Source of the DNA: Tissierellia bacterium
Lineage (GTDB): Bacteria; Bacillota; Clostridia; Tissierellales; Tepidimicrobiaceae
Reading direction: 5' to 3'
DNA: 64,000 nucleotides
Assembly: GCA_012735215.1 (NCBI GenBank)
Contig: JAAYHX010000006.1
Span: forward strand, 1-64,000
Made by a program: the position numbers and the translations under genes. Below are positions 41,429-49,396 of this stretch, in pieces. The first letter of the stretch is position 1. The number at the start of each line of letters is the position of its first letter. The notes below the pieces were generated by a model, which was not told the DNA's origin, did no database searches, and saw only the letters and a list, made by a program, of their open reading frames with translations.

Positions 41429-42844
41429 ATGACTAGACAACCACGTAAACCTTATATATATGAAGCAATTATTACATTTTTATTCCTTATAATTGTAATG
41501 GCTGTGGGTATTGCAGTATTTGAAATGGATCCACATATTCCCATGTTAATAGGGACGGCTTTTGCGGCAGTTATGGCCATGAAGCTTGGTTATCGCTGGC
41601 AGGATATAGAAGAAGGAATGATTCATGGAATAACTCAAGCCCTCCAATCAGTAATCATACTGGCAATTATAGGAGTTTTAATTGGAGTCTGGCTGCTATC
41701 GGGAGTAGTACCTACTATGATTTACTACGGCTTAAACATTATATCACCTTCCATTTTCTTATTAGCCACAGTTATAATTTGCTCCATTACCTCCCTGGCA
41801 ACCGGGACATCTTGGGGAACAGCAGGGACTATTGGTATCGCCCTGATGGGTGTGGCACAGGGTTTAGGCATACCTGCACCAATTGCTGCAGGTGCAATTA
41901 TATCTGGGGCTTATTTTGGAGATAAGATGTCGCCCTTATCGGATACAACAAACCTGGCTCCAGCCATGGCAGGGACAGATGTATTTACCCATGCCAAATT
42001 TATGGTTCGAAGCAACGTTATAACCTATATAATAACTCTAATCTTTTTCCTAGTTGTAGGCCTTAAATATGGAGGAGCTGCTGCTGACCTTTCTGCTATC
42101 GAGCAGATCCAAGGTGGATTACAAGCAAGCTTTAATATATCTCCAATACTCTTACTGCCGCCCATCGTTGTAATAGTATTAGTAGCCAAGAAGATGCCAG
42201 CTATTCCAGGAATATTCATTGGTGCGATGTTGGGAATGATATTTGCTCCTATATTTCAAGGGGCTGACTTTGGAGATATACTATCTGCCAGCTACAGTGG
42301 ATATGTAAGCCAAACAGGAGTAGAAACCATAGATAGCCTTCTTACAGCAGGCGGCCTTGAAGGCATGATGTATTCCATTTCCCTTACCATCATTGCAATG
42401 ATGTTTGGAGGAATAATGGAAAAGACAGGCCAGTTGGAAGTAATAGTAAATGCTTTACTGAAAAGGATAAAGGGTGTAGGAGGACTTATTGCCCTTACTG
42501 CTGGAACCAGTGTCATGAGCAATATAACAATGCCAGAGCAGTATATATCAATTGTTGTGCCTGGAAGGATGTATGCCAAGGCCTATAGGGATAAGGATCT
42601 TCATCCAAAAACCTTATCTAATGTTTTAGAGTCTGCTGGAACCCTTACTTCCCCCTTGATACCATGGAATACCTGCGGCGCTTTTCTATACACCGTTTTA
42701 GGGGTATCAGCTTTTCAATATGGCAAGTGGGCAATAATGAACTATTTGACTCCTATAGTGGTTATTATTCTAGGATTCTTAAATAGCAAACTTGTAATAT
42801 CCAGGATAGAAGATGATCCGGAGACGGTAATTTCTATTAATTAA
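41429..42844 (+). CDS. nhaC: Na+/H+ antiporter, NhaC family
   Basis: A 471-residue protein with about 12 membrane segments. NhaC-family patterns include GTSWGTAGTIGIALMGVAQG, IISGAYFGDKMSPLSDTTNLAPAMAG, and the late TMPEQYISIVVPGRMYA and LESAGTLTSPLIPWNTCGAF. The family includes Na+/H+ and malate/lactate or amino-acid antiporters, and in amino-acid fermenters NhaC members often exchange organic substrates, so the ion is not certain. It follows the sigma-54 activator closely and has its own terminator. Confidence 0.9.
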   Translation: MTRQPRKPYIYEAIITFLFLIIVMAVGIAVFEMDPHIPMLIGTAFAAVMAMKLGYRWQDIEEGMIHGITQALQSVIILAIIGVLIGVWLLSGVVPTMIYYGLNIISPSIFLLATVIICSITSLATGTSWGTAGTIGIALMGVAQGLGIPAPIAAGAIISGAYFGDKMSPLSDTTNLAPAMAGTDVFTHAKFMVRSNVITYIITLIFFLVVGLKYGGAAADLSAIEQIQGGLQASFNISPILLLPPIVVIVLVAKKMPAIPGIFIGAMLGMIFAPIFQGADFGDILSASYSGYVSQTGVETIDSLLTAGGLEGMMYSISLTIIAMMFGGIMEKTGQLEVIVNALLKRIKGVGGLIALTAGTSVMSNITMPEQYISIVVPGRMYAKAYRDKDLHPKTLSNVLESAGTLTSPLIPWNTCGAFLYTVLGVSAFQYGKWAIMNYLTPIVVIILGFLNSKLVISRIEDDPETVISIN

Positions 42845-42860
42845 TATTGTGTATAGAATG

Positions 42861-42903
42861 GAAAGCTTCCTCAGAAATTAACTTTCAGTTGGAAGCTTTT
42901 TTC
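42861..42903 (+). terminator. Rho-independent terminator
   Basis: GAAAGCTTCC (42861-42870) pairs with GGAAGCTTTT (42891-42900), followed by Ts. It ends the activator-antiporter unit. Confidence 0.85.
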
Positions 42904-43001
42904 TTTTCAGTTCTTCTAGTGCAATACATATAATGAACTCTTTTTATATGGAAGCATACAATGGGATTAAGGTATCAATTGTGCTAGAAGGGAATGGTAT
43001 G

Positions 43002-43889
43002 ATGGACAAGGATTTTAAAGAGGTTAGGAAGGTGTTATGGCTGATACTATTTATAAATTTGATTGTAGCAACTGGAAAGATTGCTGTAGGTACTATAATT
43101 AATAGCACCAGCATGACAGCAGATGGACTCCACTCCTTGTCGGATGGATTGTCTAACATTGTTGGATTGATTGGAGTTTGGTTGGCATCCAAGCCTATAG
43201 ACAAATGCCATCCCTATGGGCATGGAAAATTTGAAACTCTAGCAGGGCTTTTTATTTCTCTTATGCTCTTTGGAATAGGTACTAAAATTGTTATTGAAGG
43301 AATAAGTAGAATGATAAAACCTGTAATGCCGGATGTAACCTTTCAAAGCCTTATGATACTACTTATAACCCTGTTTATCAACATATTCATAAGTATATTT
43401 GAATACTTAAAGGGGAAAAAGTTAAACAGTCAAATCCTCATATCCGATTCTATGCACACCAGAAGCGATATATACATATCAACTGGAGTGCTGTTTACAA
43501 TCTTAGGAATAAGATTAGGATTACCGGCTGTAATTGATTCTATAGTTTCCTTCATTGTGGCAGGGCTAGTATTTAAGGGAGCCTATAGTATTTTTAAATA
43601 CAATAGGGATGTTCTAGTAGATAGAGCAGCAGTTGAGGAAGAGGAAATAAAAGATATTGTGTTAAGTTTTGACAAGGTTAGGGATATTCATAAGATTCGA
43701 AGTAGAGGAAGTACAAAAACCCTTTATGTTGACATGCATATTTTGACAGAACCGGATCTGACAGTAGAAAAATCTCACCAGCTGGTTCATAGAATTGAAG
43801 ATAAAATAAGGGATCACTTAAATGAAAATGTGCAGCTAATAGTCCACCTAGAGCCCTTTTATAATAGCAAAGGACAAAAAACTCTATAG
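43002..43889 (+). CDS. Cation diffusion facilitator family transporter
   Basis: A 295-residue CDF-family protein that exports Zn2+, Fe2+, Mn2+ or similar divalent metal by proton antiport. Six membrane segments, site-A motifs HSLSDGLSN and SMHTRSDIYIS, the cytoplasmic motif HPYGHGKFETL, and a C-terminal dimerisation domain (KVRDIHKIRSRGSTKTLYVDMHI). The metal cannot be told. The ATG at 43002 (or 42999) has GAAGGGA upstream; an in-frame ATG at 42933 lacks one. Confidence 0.92.
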   Translation: MDKDFKEVRKVLWLILFINLIVATGKIAVGTIINSTSMTADGLHSLSDGLSNIVGLIGVWLASKPIDKCHPYGHGKFETLAGLFISLMLFGIGTKIVIEGISRMIKPVMPDVTFQSLMILLITLFINIFISIFEYLKGKKLNSQILISDSMHTRSDIYISTGVLFTILGIRLGLPAVIDSIVSFIVAGLVFKGAYSIFKYNRDVLVDRAAVEEEEIKDIVLSFDKVRDIHKIRSRGSTKTLYVDMHILTEPDLTVEKSHQLVHRIEDKIRDHLNENVQLIVHLEPFYNSKGQKTL

Positions 43890-44049
43890 TTTAGTATTGA
43901 TGTAATCCTATTTCCCAATGAATATAAGAGCAGCATATAAACTCATCTTTGCAAGTTAGACTTAATTCTGTTATTATGATTATCAGTACCAGCCCCTTGG
44001 CGTTTATAGTACTACCATCTGGGTAAAGTAAAAATGAAGGGTGATAGAC

Positions 44050-45162
44050 ATGATTAGGATTAGAGGAAAGTATAATACAGCCCTGGTGTTTACTGATAAT
44101 GTAGATAGTGGAGCAATAGCCCAAATAACCGAATTATGTGATCAGGAATTTGTTAAGGACAGTATTATCCGAATCATGCCTGATGTCCATACTGGAATAG
44201 GATGCACTATTGGCACAACTATGACCATTTCCCATAAGGTTGTACCCAATCTGGTTGGGGTGGATATAGGTTGTGGCATGGAAACAGTAAAGCTAAAGAA
44301 TAAGACAATAGACTTAGAGAAGCTGGATAGGATTATCCATGATTTTGTGCCAGCAGGTTTTGATATTAGAAAGACACCCCACAGCTATGAGGAGTATATA
44401 GATTTTGATAGCTTAGCTTGTAAAAAACATGTTGACCTAAACAGAGCAAGACTTAGCATTGGTACCTTAGGTGGAGGCAATCACTTCATAGAAGTAAATT
44501 CTGATGAGCAGGGAAACTTATACCTAGTTGTCCATTCTGGAAGTAGGCATTTAGGTAAGCAAGCCGCAGAATACTATCAGAAGTTAGGATATGAGGAGCT
44601 GATGAAAAAAGGCAATTCCCTTGCTATAAAGAAGCCTTTAGCTTATGTGGAAGGGAAAAACTTTAGAGATTATATCAATGATATGAAAATAATTCAGCGG
44701 TATGCTGCTTACAATAGAAAAGCCATTGTAGACGAAATTATTACCAAGATGGGTCTTGAAATAGAGGAACAGTTTACTACCATTCACAACTATATAGATA
44801 CGGATACTATGATTTTAAGGAAGGGTGCTATTTCTGCCAAGAAGGGTGAAAAGGTGCTTATTCCTATAAATATGAGAGACGGAAGTCTTATATGTATTGG
44901 AAAAGGCAACAAGGATTGGAATTTTTCGGCACCTCACGGAGCAGGAAGAATCATGAGCAGGAGACAAGCCAAGAAGAACATCAGCCTTGAGGAGTTTGAA
45001 AAGGCTATGGAGGGCATATATTCTACCACGGTCAACAAGTATACACTAGATGAAAGCCCTTATGCCTATAAGCCTATGGATGAAATAATAAATAATATTA
45101 AGGATACTGTTGATCTAGTCCATATAATAAAACCAATATATAACTTTAAGGCTAGTAAATAA
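44050..45162 (+). CDS. rtcB: RtcB family RNA ligase
   Basis: A 370-residue member of the RtcB family, which joins RNA 2',3'-cyclic phosphate (or 3'-phosphate) ends to 5'-OH ends using GTP and Mn2+. The metal and guanylylation motifs are visible: DVHTGIGCTIG, VGVDIGCGME, LGGGNHFIEV, VHSGSRHLG and APHGAGRIMSR (the His that takes GMP). It is the short bacterial form, as in Firmicutes, without RtcA or RtcR nearby. The ATG at 44050 is preferred over GTG 44041 because GAAGGGTG lies upstream. Confidence 0.9.
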   Translation: MIRIRGKYNTALVFTDNVDSGAIAQITELCDQEFVKDSIIRIMPDVHTGIGCTIGTTMTISHKVVPNLVGVDIGCGMETVKLKNKTIDLEKLDRIIHDFVPAGFDIRKTPHSYEEYIDFDSLACKKHVDLNRARLSIGTLGGGNHFIEVNSDEQGNLYLVVHSGSRHLGKQAAEYYQKLGYEELMKKGNSLAIKKPLAYVEGKNFRDYINDMKIIQRYAAYNRKAIVDEIITKMGLEIEEQFTTIHNYIDTDTMILRKGAISAKKGEKVLIPINMRDGSLICIGKGNKDWNFSAPHGAGRIMSRRQAKKNISLEEFEKAMEGIYSTTVNKYTLDESPYAYKPMDEIINNIKDTVDLVHIIKPIYNFKASK

Positions 45163-45288
45163 GGCCTTCCAGTTTAATACAGAATAAGCCAGATTATATT
45201 AAGGACTTTGTCATCCACATCAAAATTTTTAATCAAATCAAAACTAAAAGTTAGCTGCATTTTTTGATTTTTGATTTATGATTTACTC

Positions 45289-45363
45289 TAGTATAGTTTT
45301 TCATGGTTGTTAAACTATACTAAAAAACAGGTCTTTGAGCTAGGGCTCTCTGACCTGTTTTTT
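45289..45363 (+). terminator. Two hairpins, the second an intrinsic terminator
   Basis: In the 315-base gap behind rtcB, TAGTATAGTTT (45289-45299) pairs with AAACTATACTA (45312-45322), and AAAAAACAGGTC (45322-45333) pairs with GACCTGTTTTTT (45352-45363). The second ends in a T-run. Nothing else was seen in this gap. Confidence 0.7.
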
Positions 45364-45477
45364 ATGGGTTTTCTGTTTTGAAACAGCTCCCTTTTTTAAT
45401 ATTTTGTAATTTATTAAGTTTATTTTGCAACCTTTGATGCACAAAATATTAATTATCTTCATTAAGGCAATTAGAAT

Positions 45478-45789
45478 CTAAAATATTCCATCATTATATT
45501 TTTTTTGAGCTTTCAAGAGTTTAATAAAACCTAAGGTGATAAATATTGTGAAAAATAACCATCCAAATACCCTTTTCGAAATAAAATTAATAATTCCTGT
45601 TAATAGCATTCCTATTCCCATAAAAATAATTGACTTACCTATCTCCTCGGTATAATACTTTTTGTTTTCTTCTGAAACCTTTTGATAGTGATAACTAATA
45701 ATCAAGGTAATCTGTTCTTTTTTCCATATACGCCATCCCAAAAATAGAAACAACAATCCTAAAGACAGCATCAATATAAGCTCATACAA
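45478..45789 (-). CDS. DUF3784 small membrane protein
   Basis: A 103-residue membrane protein with hydrophobic segments at about 3-20, 52-68 and 74-90, and a charged loop containing KEQITLIISYHYQKVSEENKKYY, as in DUF3784 proteins of Firmicutes. Function unknown. It is a lone minus-strand gene at the edge of a decayed region (45868-46520) that also reads on the minus strand. Confidence 0.7.
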   Translation of the reverse strand: MYELILMLSLGLLFLFLGWRIWKKEQITLIISYHYQKVSEENKKYYTEEIGKSIIFMGIGMLLTGIINFISKRVFGWLFFTIFITLGFIKLLKAQKKYNDGIF

Positions 45790-45867
45790 ATTAACTACTC
45801 CTTTTCATAACAGATTATTTTAGCTTTGGGTAAATCTACTTATTTAAATTATAAACTGTATATAGAT

Positions 45868-46037
45868 TTACCCCACTAGAGTAAACACCACCATTCCAAA
45901 GCTAACCCAAGCCCCAATAGTATATTTTGATGTTGTTTTATCATTTTGTGCTTTGATTGCTTTAATTAAATAGGTAATCCTTCTTCATCAACAAATAAGT
46001 ACCTTCTCTGGTTTTTATATAACCTTACTTCTTGCAC
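45868..46037 (-). pseudogene. Decayed coding remnant 1 on the minus strand
   Basis: One minus-strand frame (46037 to 45966) reads VQEVRLYKNQRRYLFVDEEG before a stop, which resembles the N-terminus of Firmicute tyrosine recombinases (integrases), where YLFVDEEG-type segments precede the core-binding domain. The adjoining frame (about 45974 to 45868) gives YLIKAIKAQNDKTTSKYTIG, then a hydrophobic segment and a stop. Both are too short to work as proteins. The region 45790-46614 thus looks like a gene graveyard. The integrase likeness is tentative. Confidence 0.35.
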
Positions 46038-46296
46038 TTTTATATGTTTTCACTTCTCTCCCCTAAAAATACATTAAGTTAACTAATTGGAACTATACTA
46101 ATCTTACAAATCTACTTATATATTTTTGATGATTATAACACATAAAAAAAGATATTGGAATAGGAGTAATTATAATATCTATCCTATATCAAATATACTC
46201 TATTTATATAAATATGGAAGCTCTTGTTATTTTTGCTGAGTTCAATCAGCATCAAAGTTTATATTACGGGGTTTTGTTTCATCCACTTATAAGATG

Positions 46297-46518
46297 TCAT
46301 ATGCAAGTAAAGGATCTTACAGCCATTTTTTCTATAGGAATATCCAGATACATAATGGGAGAATTGCCATAAAGGCTGTATTCAATATTATTGTAGCCTA
46401 CCGCTTCTCTTCTTAGCTTGTCATTAAGATAATAAGACATTAAAGGTTTTGGTTCAATGAGGCGAAAAATATTCCCTTGTAATAGGGATAACTTATGTTC
46501 ATAAAAGTATTGACATAT
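46297..46518 (-). pseudogene. Decayed coding remnant 2 on the minus strand
   Basis: An open minus-strand frame of about 70 codons without a start codon includes LSLLQGNIFRLIEPKPLMSY, LNDKLRREAVGYNNIEYSLY and GNSPIMYLDIPIEKMAVRSF, then a stop at 46297. Amino-acid usage is protein-like, but no family was recognised and no ribosome site was found. It is probably a fragment of a lost gene. Confidence 0.35.
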
Positions 46519-46545
46519 TGATGATGTGGAACTTTATATTTATAA

Positions 46546-46594
46546 TTGACATCTCCACAAAATAAACATACAATATAATTGGCATATGCTAATT
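46546..46594 (+). promoter_or_regulatory. Promoter with palindromic operator before mrp
   Basis: TTGACA (46546-46551), 17 bases, then TACAAT (46569-46574) is near consensus. Just behind it, AATTGGCATATGCTAATT (46577-46594) is an 18-base palindrome with one mismatched pair, placed over the likely transcription start. A repressor site is likely; the DUF134 protein encoded in the operon is one candidate. Confidence 0.55.
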
Positions 46595-46614
46595 ATTAAG
46601 AAAGGGATGAAAAC

Positions 46615-47439
46615 ATGGCTGACTGCAATAACTGTCCTTCAAGAAGCACTTGTACTTCACAAGATGCTTGTACTATAAAAAACAACCCAAACAATCATGT
46701 AAAGAACATAATTGGAGTAATGAGCGGCAAAGGTGGAGTTGGTAAATCAACAGTTGCTTCATTAATTGCCAAAGAATTAAAGGATAAGGGATATAAGGTT
46801 GGAGTGCTGGATGCAGATATTACAGGACCTAGCATTCCAAGGCTTTTCCAGTTGGATAAGGAAAGAGCTTTAGCTAATGATGAAGGTATCATACCTGTTG
46901 AAACTGAAGATGGAATAAAGGTTATGAGTTTAAATCTATTGGTGGAAGATGAAGACAATCCAGTTATCTGGAGAGGGCCTGTAGTTTCTGGAATAGTCCA
47001 ACAGTTTTGGACCGATGTTATATGGGGAGAATTGGACTACCTTATCATAGATATGCCACCAGGAACTGGGGATGTTGCCTTGACTGTTATGCAGTCTATA
47101 CCTATTACCGGCTTAGTAATAGTATCAATACCTCAGGATATGGTATCCATGATAGTGGCAAAGGCAGTAAACATGGCTAATAAGTTGAATATTAAAGTTT
47201 TTGGAGTAGTAGAGAATATGAGCTATGTTATGTGTCCTGATTGTGATAATAAAATTAAGATATTTGATGGAGAGAACACAGCAAGCTTCCTAAGAGAATA
47301 TGATTTGGATTTACTAGGGGAGCTTCCAATGACAAGGGATATGGCCAACCTTCCAAGGGAGGGAAGCAGCAATCTAAACAGGGAAGTGAAAAATACCTTT
47401 GCTGAAATAGCTGATAAAATAATTGTCTCATCAAACTAG
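46615..47439 (+). CDS. Mrp/NBP35 family iron-sulfur carrier ATPase (ApbC-like)
   Basis: A 274-residue P-loop ATPase with the deviant Walker A SGKGGVGKST (about residues 37-46), preceded by an N-terminal cysteine cluster (DCNNCPSRSTCTSQDAC) and with a C-terminal CPDC pair that holds a bridging [4Fe-4S] cluster in the dimer. Family members carry Fe-S clusters to target proteins. The N-terminal cluster makes it NBP35-like. It is followed after 20 bases by a DUF134 gene, a frequent pairing. Confidence 0.92.
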   Translation: MADCNNCPSRSTCTSQDACTIKNNPNNHVKNIIGVMSGKGGVGKSTVASLIAKELKDKGYKVGVLDADITGPSIPRLFQLDKERALANDEGIIPVETEDGIKVMSLNLLVEDEDNPVIWRGPVVSGIVQQFWTDVIWGELDYLIIDMPPGTGDVALTVMQSIPITGLVIVSIPQDMVSMIVAKAVNMANKLNIKVFGVVENMSYVMCPDCDNKIKIFDGENTASFLREYDLDLLGELPMTRDMANLPREGSSNLNREVKNTFAEIADKIIVSSN

Positions 47440-47459
47440 CTTGTATTGGTGGAATAGAT

Positions 47460-47891
47460 ATGGCAAGAAGGACTAGATGTAGGAAGATAGAATTTTTCCC
47501 TGATACAAGTTATTTCCTTCCTTTAGGAAAGGACGATGGGGTAAGTATAGAGTTAACCTTAGAAGAGCTAGAAGCTTTGAGGCTAAAGGATATTAAAGGC
47601 CTAACCCAACAGGAATGTGCTGACAGGATGGAGGTTTCCAGGCAGACCTTCCAGAACATAATAGACAAGGCCAGAAATAAGGTTGCAGTTGCTTTAACCG
47701 AGGGGCTGGCCATAACCATAAAGGGAGGGTATTTCAAGTCTTCTTACTGTGAAATCAAATGCAAAGACTGTGATTCAACCTATTCCATTCAATATCCAGA
47801 AGATAGACAGACCTGTCCAATATGTAACTCATTAGATGTATACTGCAATAATAGGCATAGAAAATGTAATAGATGGTGTGAAAGAGATTAG
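47460..47891 (+). CDS. DUF134 (UPF0251) DNA-binding protein, copy 2
   Basis: A 143-residue paralogue of the protein at 7442-7876. It has the same helix-turn-helix (LTQQECADRMEVSRQTFQNI) and a zinc-ribbon C-terminus (CKDC and CPIC). Standing right behind mrp, and under a promoter with a palindromic site, it may sense Fe-S or molybdenum status and control its own operon; that role is inference. The hairpin at 47898-47945 follows its stop. Confidence 0.88.
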   Translation: MARRTRCRKIEFFPDTSYFLPLGKDDGVSIELTLEELEALRLKDIKGLTQQECADRMEVSRQTFQNIIDKARNKVAVALTEGLAITIKGGYFKSSYCEIKCKDCDSTYSIQYPEDRQTCPICNSLDVYCNNRHRKCNRWCERD

Positions 47892-47897
47892 TATAAT

Positions 47898-47945
47898 CCC
47901 CTACATTTTTGTCAAATATATAGATAAAAAGTGTAGGGGGTTGTT
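47898..47945 (+). terminator. Terminator-like hairpin that contains the next gene's ribosome site
   Basis: CCCCTACATTTTT (47898-47910) pairs with AAAAAGTGTAGGGG (47926-47939) with one mismatch. The right arm carries AGGGGG, the ribosome site of the DUF2508 gene that starts at 47948. The T-run is weak (TTGTTTT). It may end the mrp-DUF134 transcript, or fold to restrain translation of the downstream gene. Confidence 0.6.
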
Positions 47946-47947
47946 TT

Positions 47948-48220
47948 ATGATTAAGGACAAAGATTATTTTAAGGAGAAAGCAAAAAGGATAATCACATA
48001 TATATATTATTTGTCAAAAAGTTTGGAAGAAGAGAAATCTGAGGAACAGCACATACTTGAAGGATTGAAAGATGCCTATAAGGAATGGAGGATGAATGAA
48101 GAATATTTTCAATGGGTAACGGATCCAGATCTAGTTGACTATGCTATATATGAACTAAAAGCCTCTAAGAAAAAGTATGCCTATTTCTTAAAAAAAGCAA
48201 AAGAGATGGTAAATAAGTAA
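47948..48220 (+). CDS. yaaL: DUF2508 family protein (YaaL-like)
   Basis: A 90-residue helical protein matching DUF2508/YaaL: the ILEGLKDAYKEWRMNEEYFQ stretch, then TDPDLVDYAIYELKASKKKYAYFLKKAKE. Function unknown; in Bacillus and Clostridia it lies directly before bofA, as here (55-base gap). The ribosome site is inside the upstream hairpin. Confidence 0.85.
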   Translation: MIKDKDYFKEKAKRIITYIYYLSKSLEEEKSEEQHILEGLKDAYKEWRMNEEYFQWVTDPDLVDYAIYELKASKKKYAYFLKKAKEMVNK

Positions 48221-48275
48221 TAATTATGACCCCTGTCCATTATTATATAATAGGAAGATAAAAGGGGGAGTATAT

Positions 48276-48536
48276 ATGGATGTTGGTGTTGTTTTAGCCT
48301 TTTTATTTGGACTATTTCTCTTGTATATTTTAGGCATGCTATTGGTTATTCCTATAAAGTTAATTATCAAGTTGATAATCAATGGAGTATTAGGTGGGAT
48401 ACTCCTGTTGATAGTCAATTTTGTAGGAAGCTTTATCGGCATAAATATTACCATCAATCCACTGACAGCAGTAATTGCAGGGATTTTTGGAATACCTGGT
48501 ATTATATTATTGATAGTGCTCCAGTTTATACTTTAA
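48276..48536 (+). CDS. bofA: Pro-sigma-K processing inhibitor BofA
   Basis: An 86-residue membrane protein with three hydrophobic stretches and the BofA-type ending NITINPLTAVIAGIFGIPGI. In the mother cell BofA holds the SpoIVFB protease inactive, delaying sigma-K processing. AAGGGGGAG lies upstream of the ATG. Its place after yaaL matches Bacillus gene order. Confidence 0.88.
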   Translation: MDVGVVLAFLFGLFLLYILGMLLVIPIKLIIKLIINGVLGGILLLIVNFVGSFIGINITINPLTAVIAGIFGIPGIILLIVLQFIL

Positions 48537-48644
48537 CAATAAATTAAGAAAGAGGCAAAATATGTTAATGGCATTTGCAATTATCAGAAAAATTTGATAT
48601 AAATAGTGTAAGGGACAACAAATTTATACAAGGAGGGGAATTGC

Positions 48645-49280
48645 ATGGCAGCAGTTAAGCTTGAATTAAAAACAAGAACTGAACTAGGAAAGAATAAAGT
48701 AAACAAGCTAAGAAAAGCTGACATGGTACCAGGGGTAATATATTCAAAAGGTGAAGAGACTAGATCTATTAAGGTAGATAGAGGGAATCTTCAAAGGGTA
48801 TATAAGATTGCTGGTACTTCTTCAATAATAGACCTGGAACTGGAAGGAGAAACTATTCCTGCAATAATCAAGGAACTTCAGCTAGACCCTGTGAAAGATG
48901 AATATGTGCATGTGGACTTCCAAAAGATTAAAATGGACGAAGTTGTTAAGCTGACTATTCCTGTTGTATTAGAAGGTAAAGACAATATTAGATTACAGCC
49001 TTCTGTATTAATGCAACAATTAGATGAGATAGAAATCGAATGCTTACCAAAATACATTCCTGAAGCAGCAGTTGCTGATGTATCAAATATCGACTTTAAT
49101 ACTCCAATCTATGTTTCCGATCTAGATATATTTAAAAATGAAAATATAACAATCTTTAAGGAGCCAGATGAGTTAGTGGCTACCTTAATGGCACCAGCTA
49201 AGACGGAAGAAGAGGAAGAGGAAACTGAAGAGGTTCAAGCAGGAGATGTTCCAGTAGTAGGTAAGGATGAGGAAGAATAA
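48645..49280 (+). CDS. rplY: 50S ribosomal protein L25 / general stress protein Ctc
   Basis: A 211-residue L25 of the long TL5/Ctc form: an N-terminal 5S rRNA-binding domain (LKTRTELGKNKVNKLRKADMVPGVIYSKG) and a C-terminal beta domain (VVKLTIPVVLEGKDN to VSNIDFNTPIYVSDL), ending in an acidic tail (EEEEEETEEV). It binds 5S rRNA on the large subunit. A strong AAGGAGGGG ribosome site is present; a terminator follows. Confidence 0.93.
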   Translation: MAAVKLELKTRTELGKNKVNKLRKADMVPGVIYSKGEETRSIKVDRGNLQRVYKIAGTSSIIDLELEGETIPAIIKELQLDPVKDEYVHVDFQKIKMDEVVKLTIPVVLEGKDNIRLQPSVLMQQLDEIEIECLPKYIPEAAVADVSNIDFNTPIYVSDLDIFKNENITIFKEPDELVATLMAPAKTEEEEEETEEVQAGDVPVVGKDEEE

Positions 49281-49310
49281 AACAGATAGGCTTTAAGTCT
49301 ATCTGTTTTT
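49279..49310 (+). terminator. Rho-independent terminator behind rplY
   Basis: AAAACAGATAG (49279-49289) pairs with CTATCTGTTTT (49299-49309), with a T-run. The left arm begins at the stop codon. Confidence 0.85.
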
Positions 49311-49396
49311 ATTCTTGATAATAATATTCTTATGGGCTGAAATGAAAGTAACAAATCCCAACTTTTGCAATTAAAAACTAAATAGGGAGTGATAAT

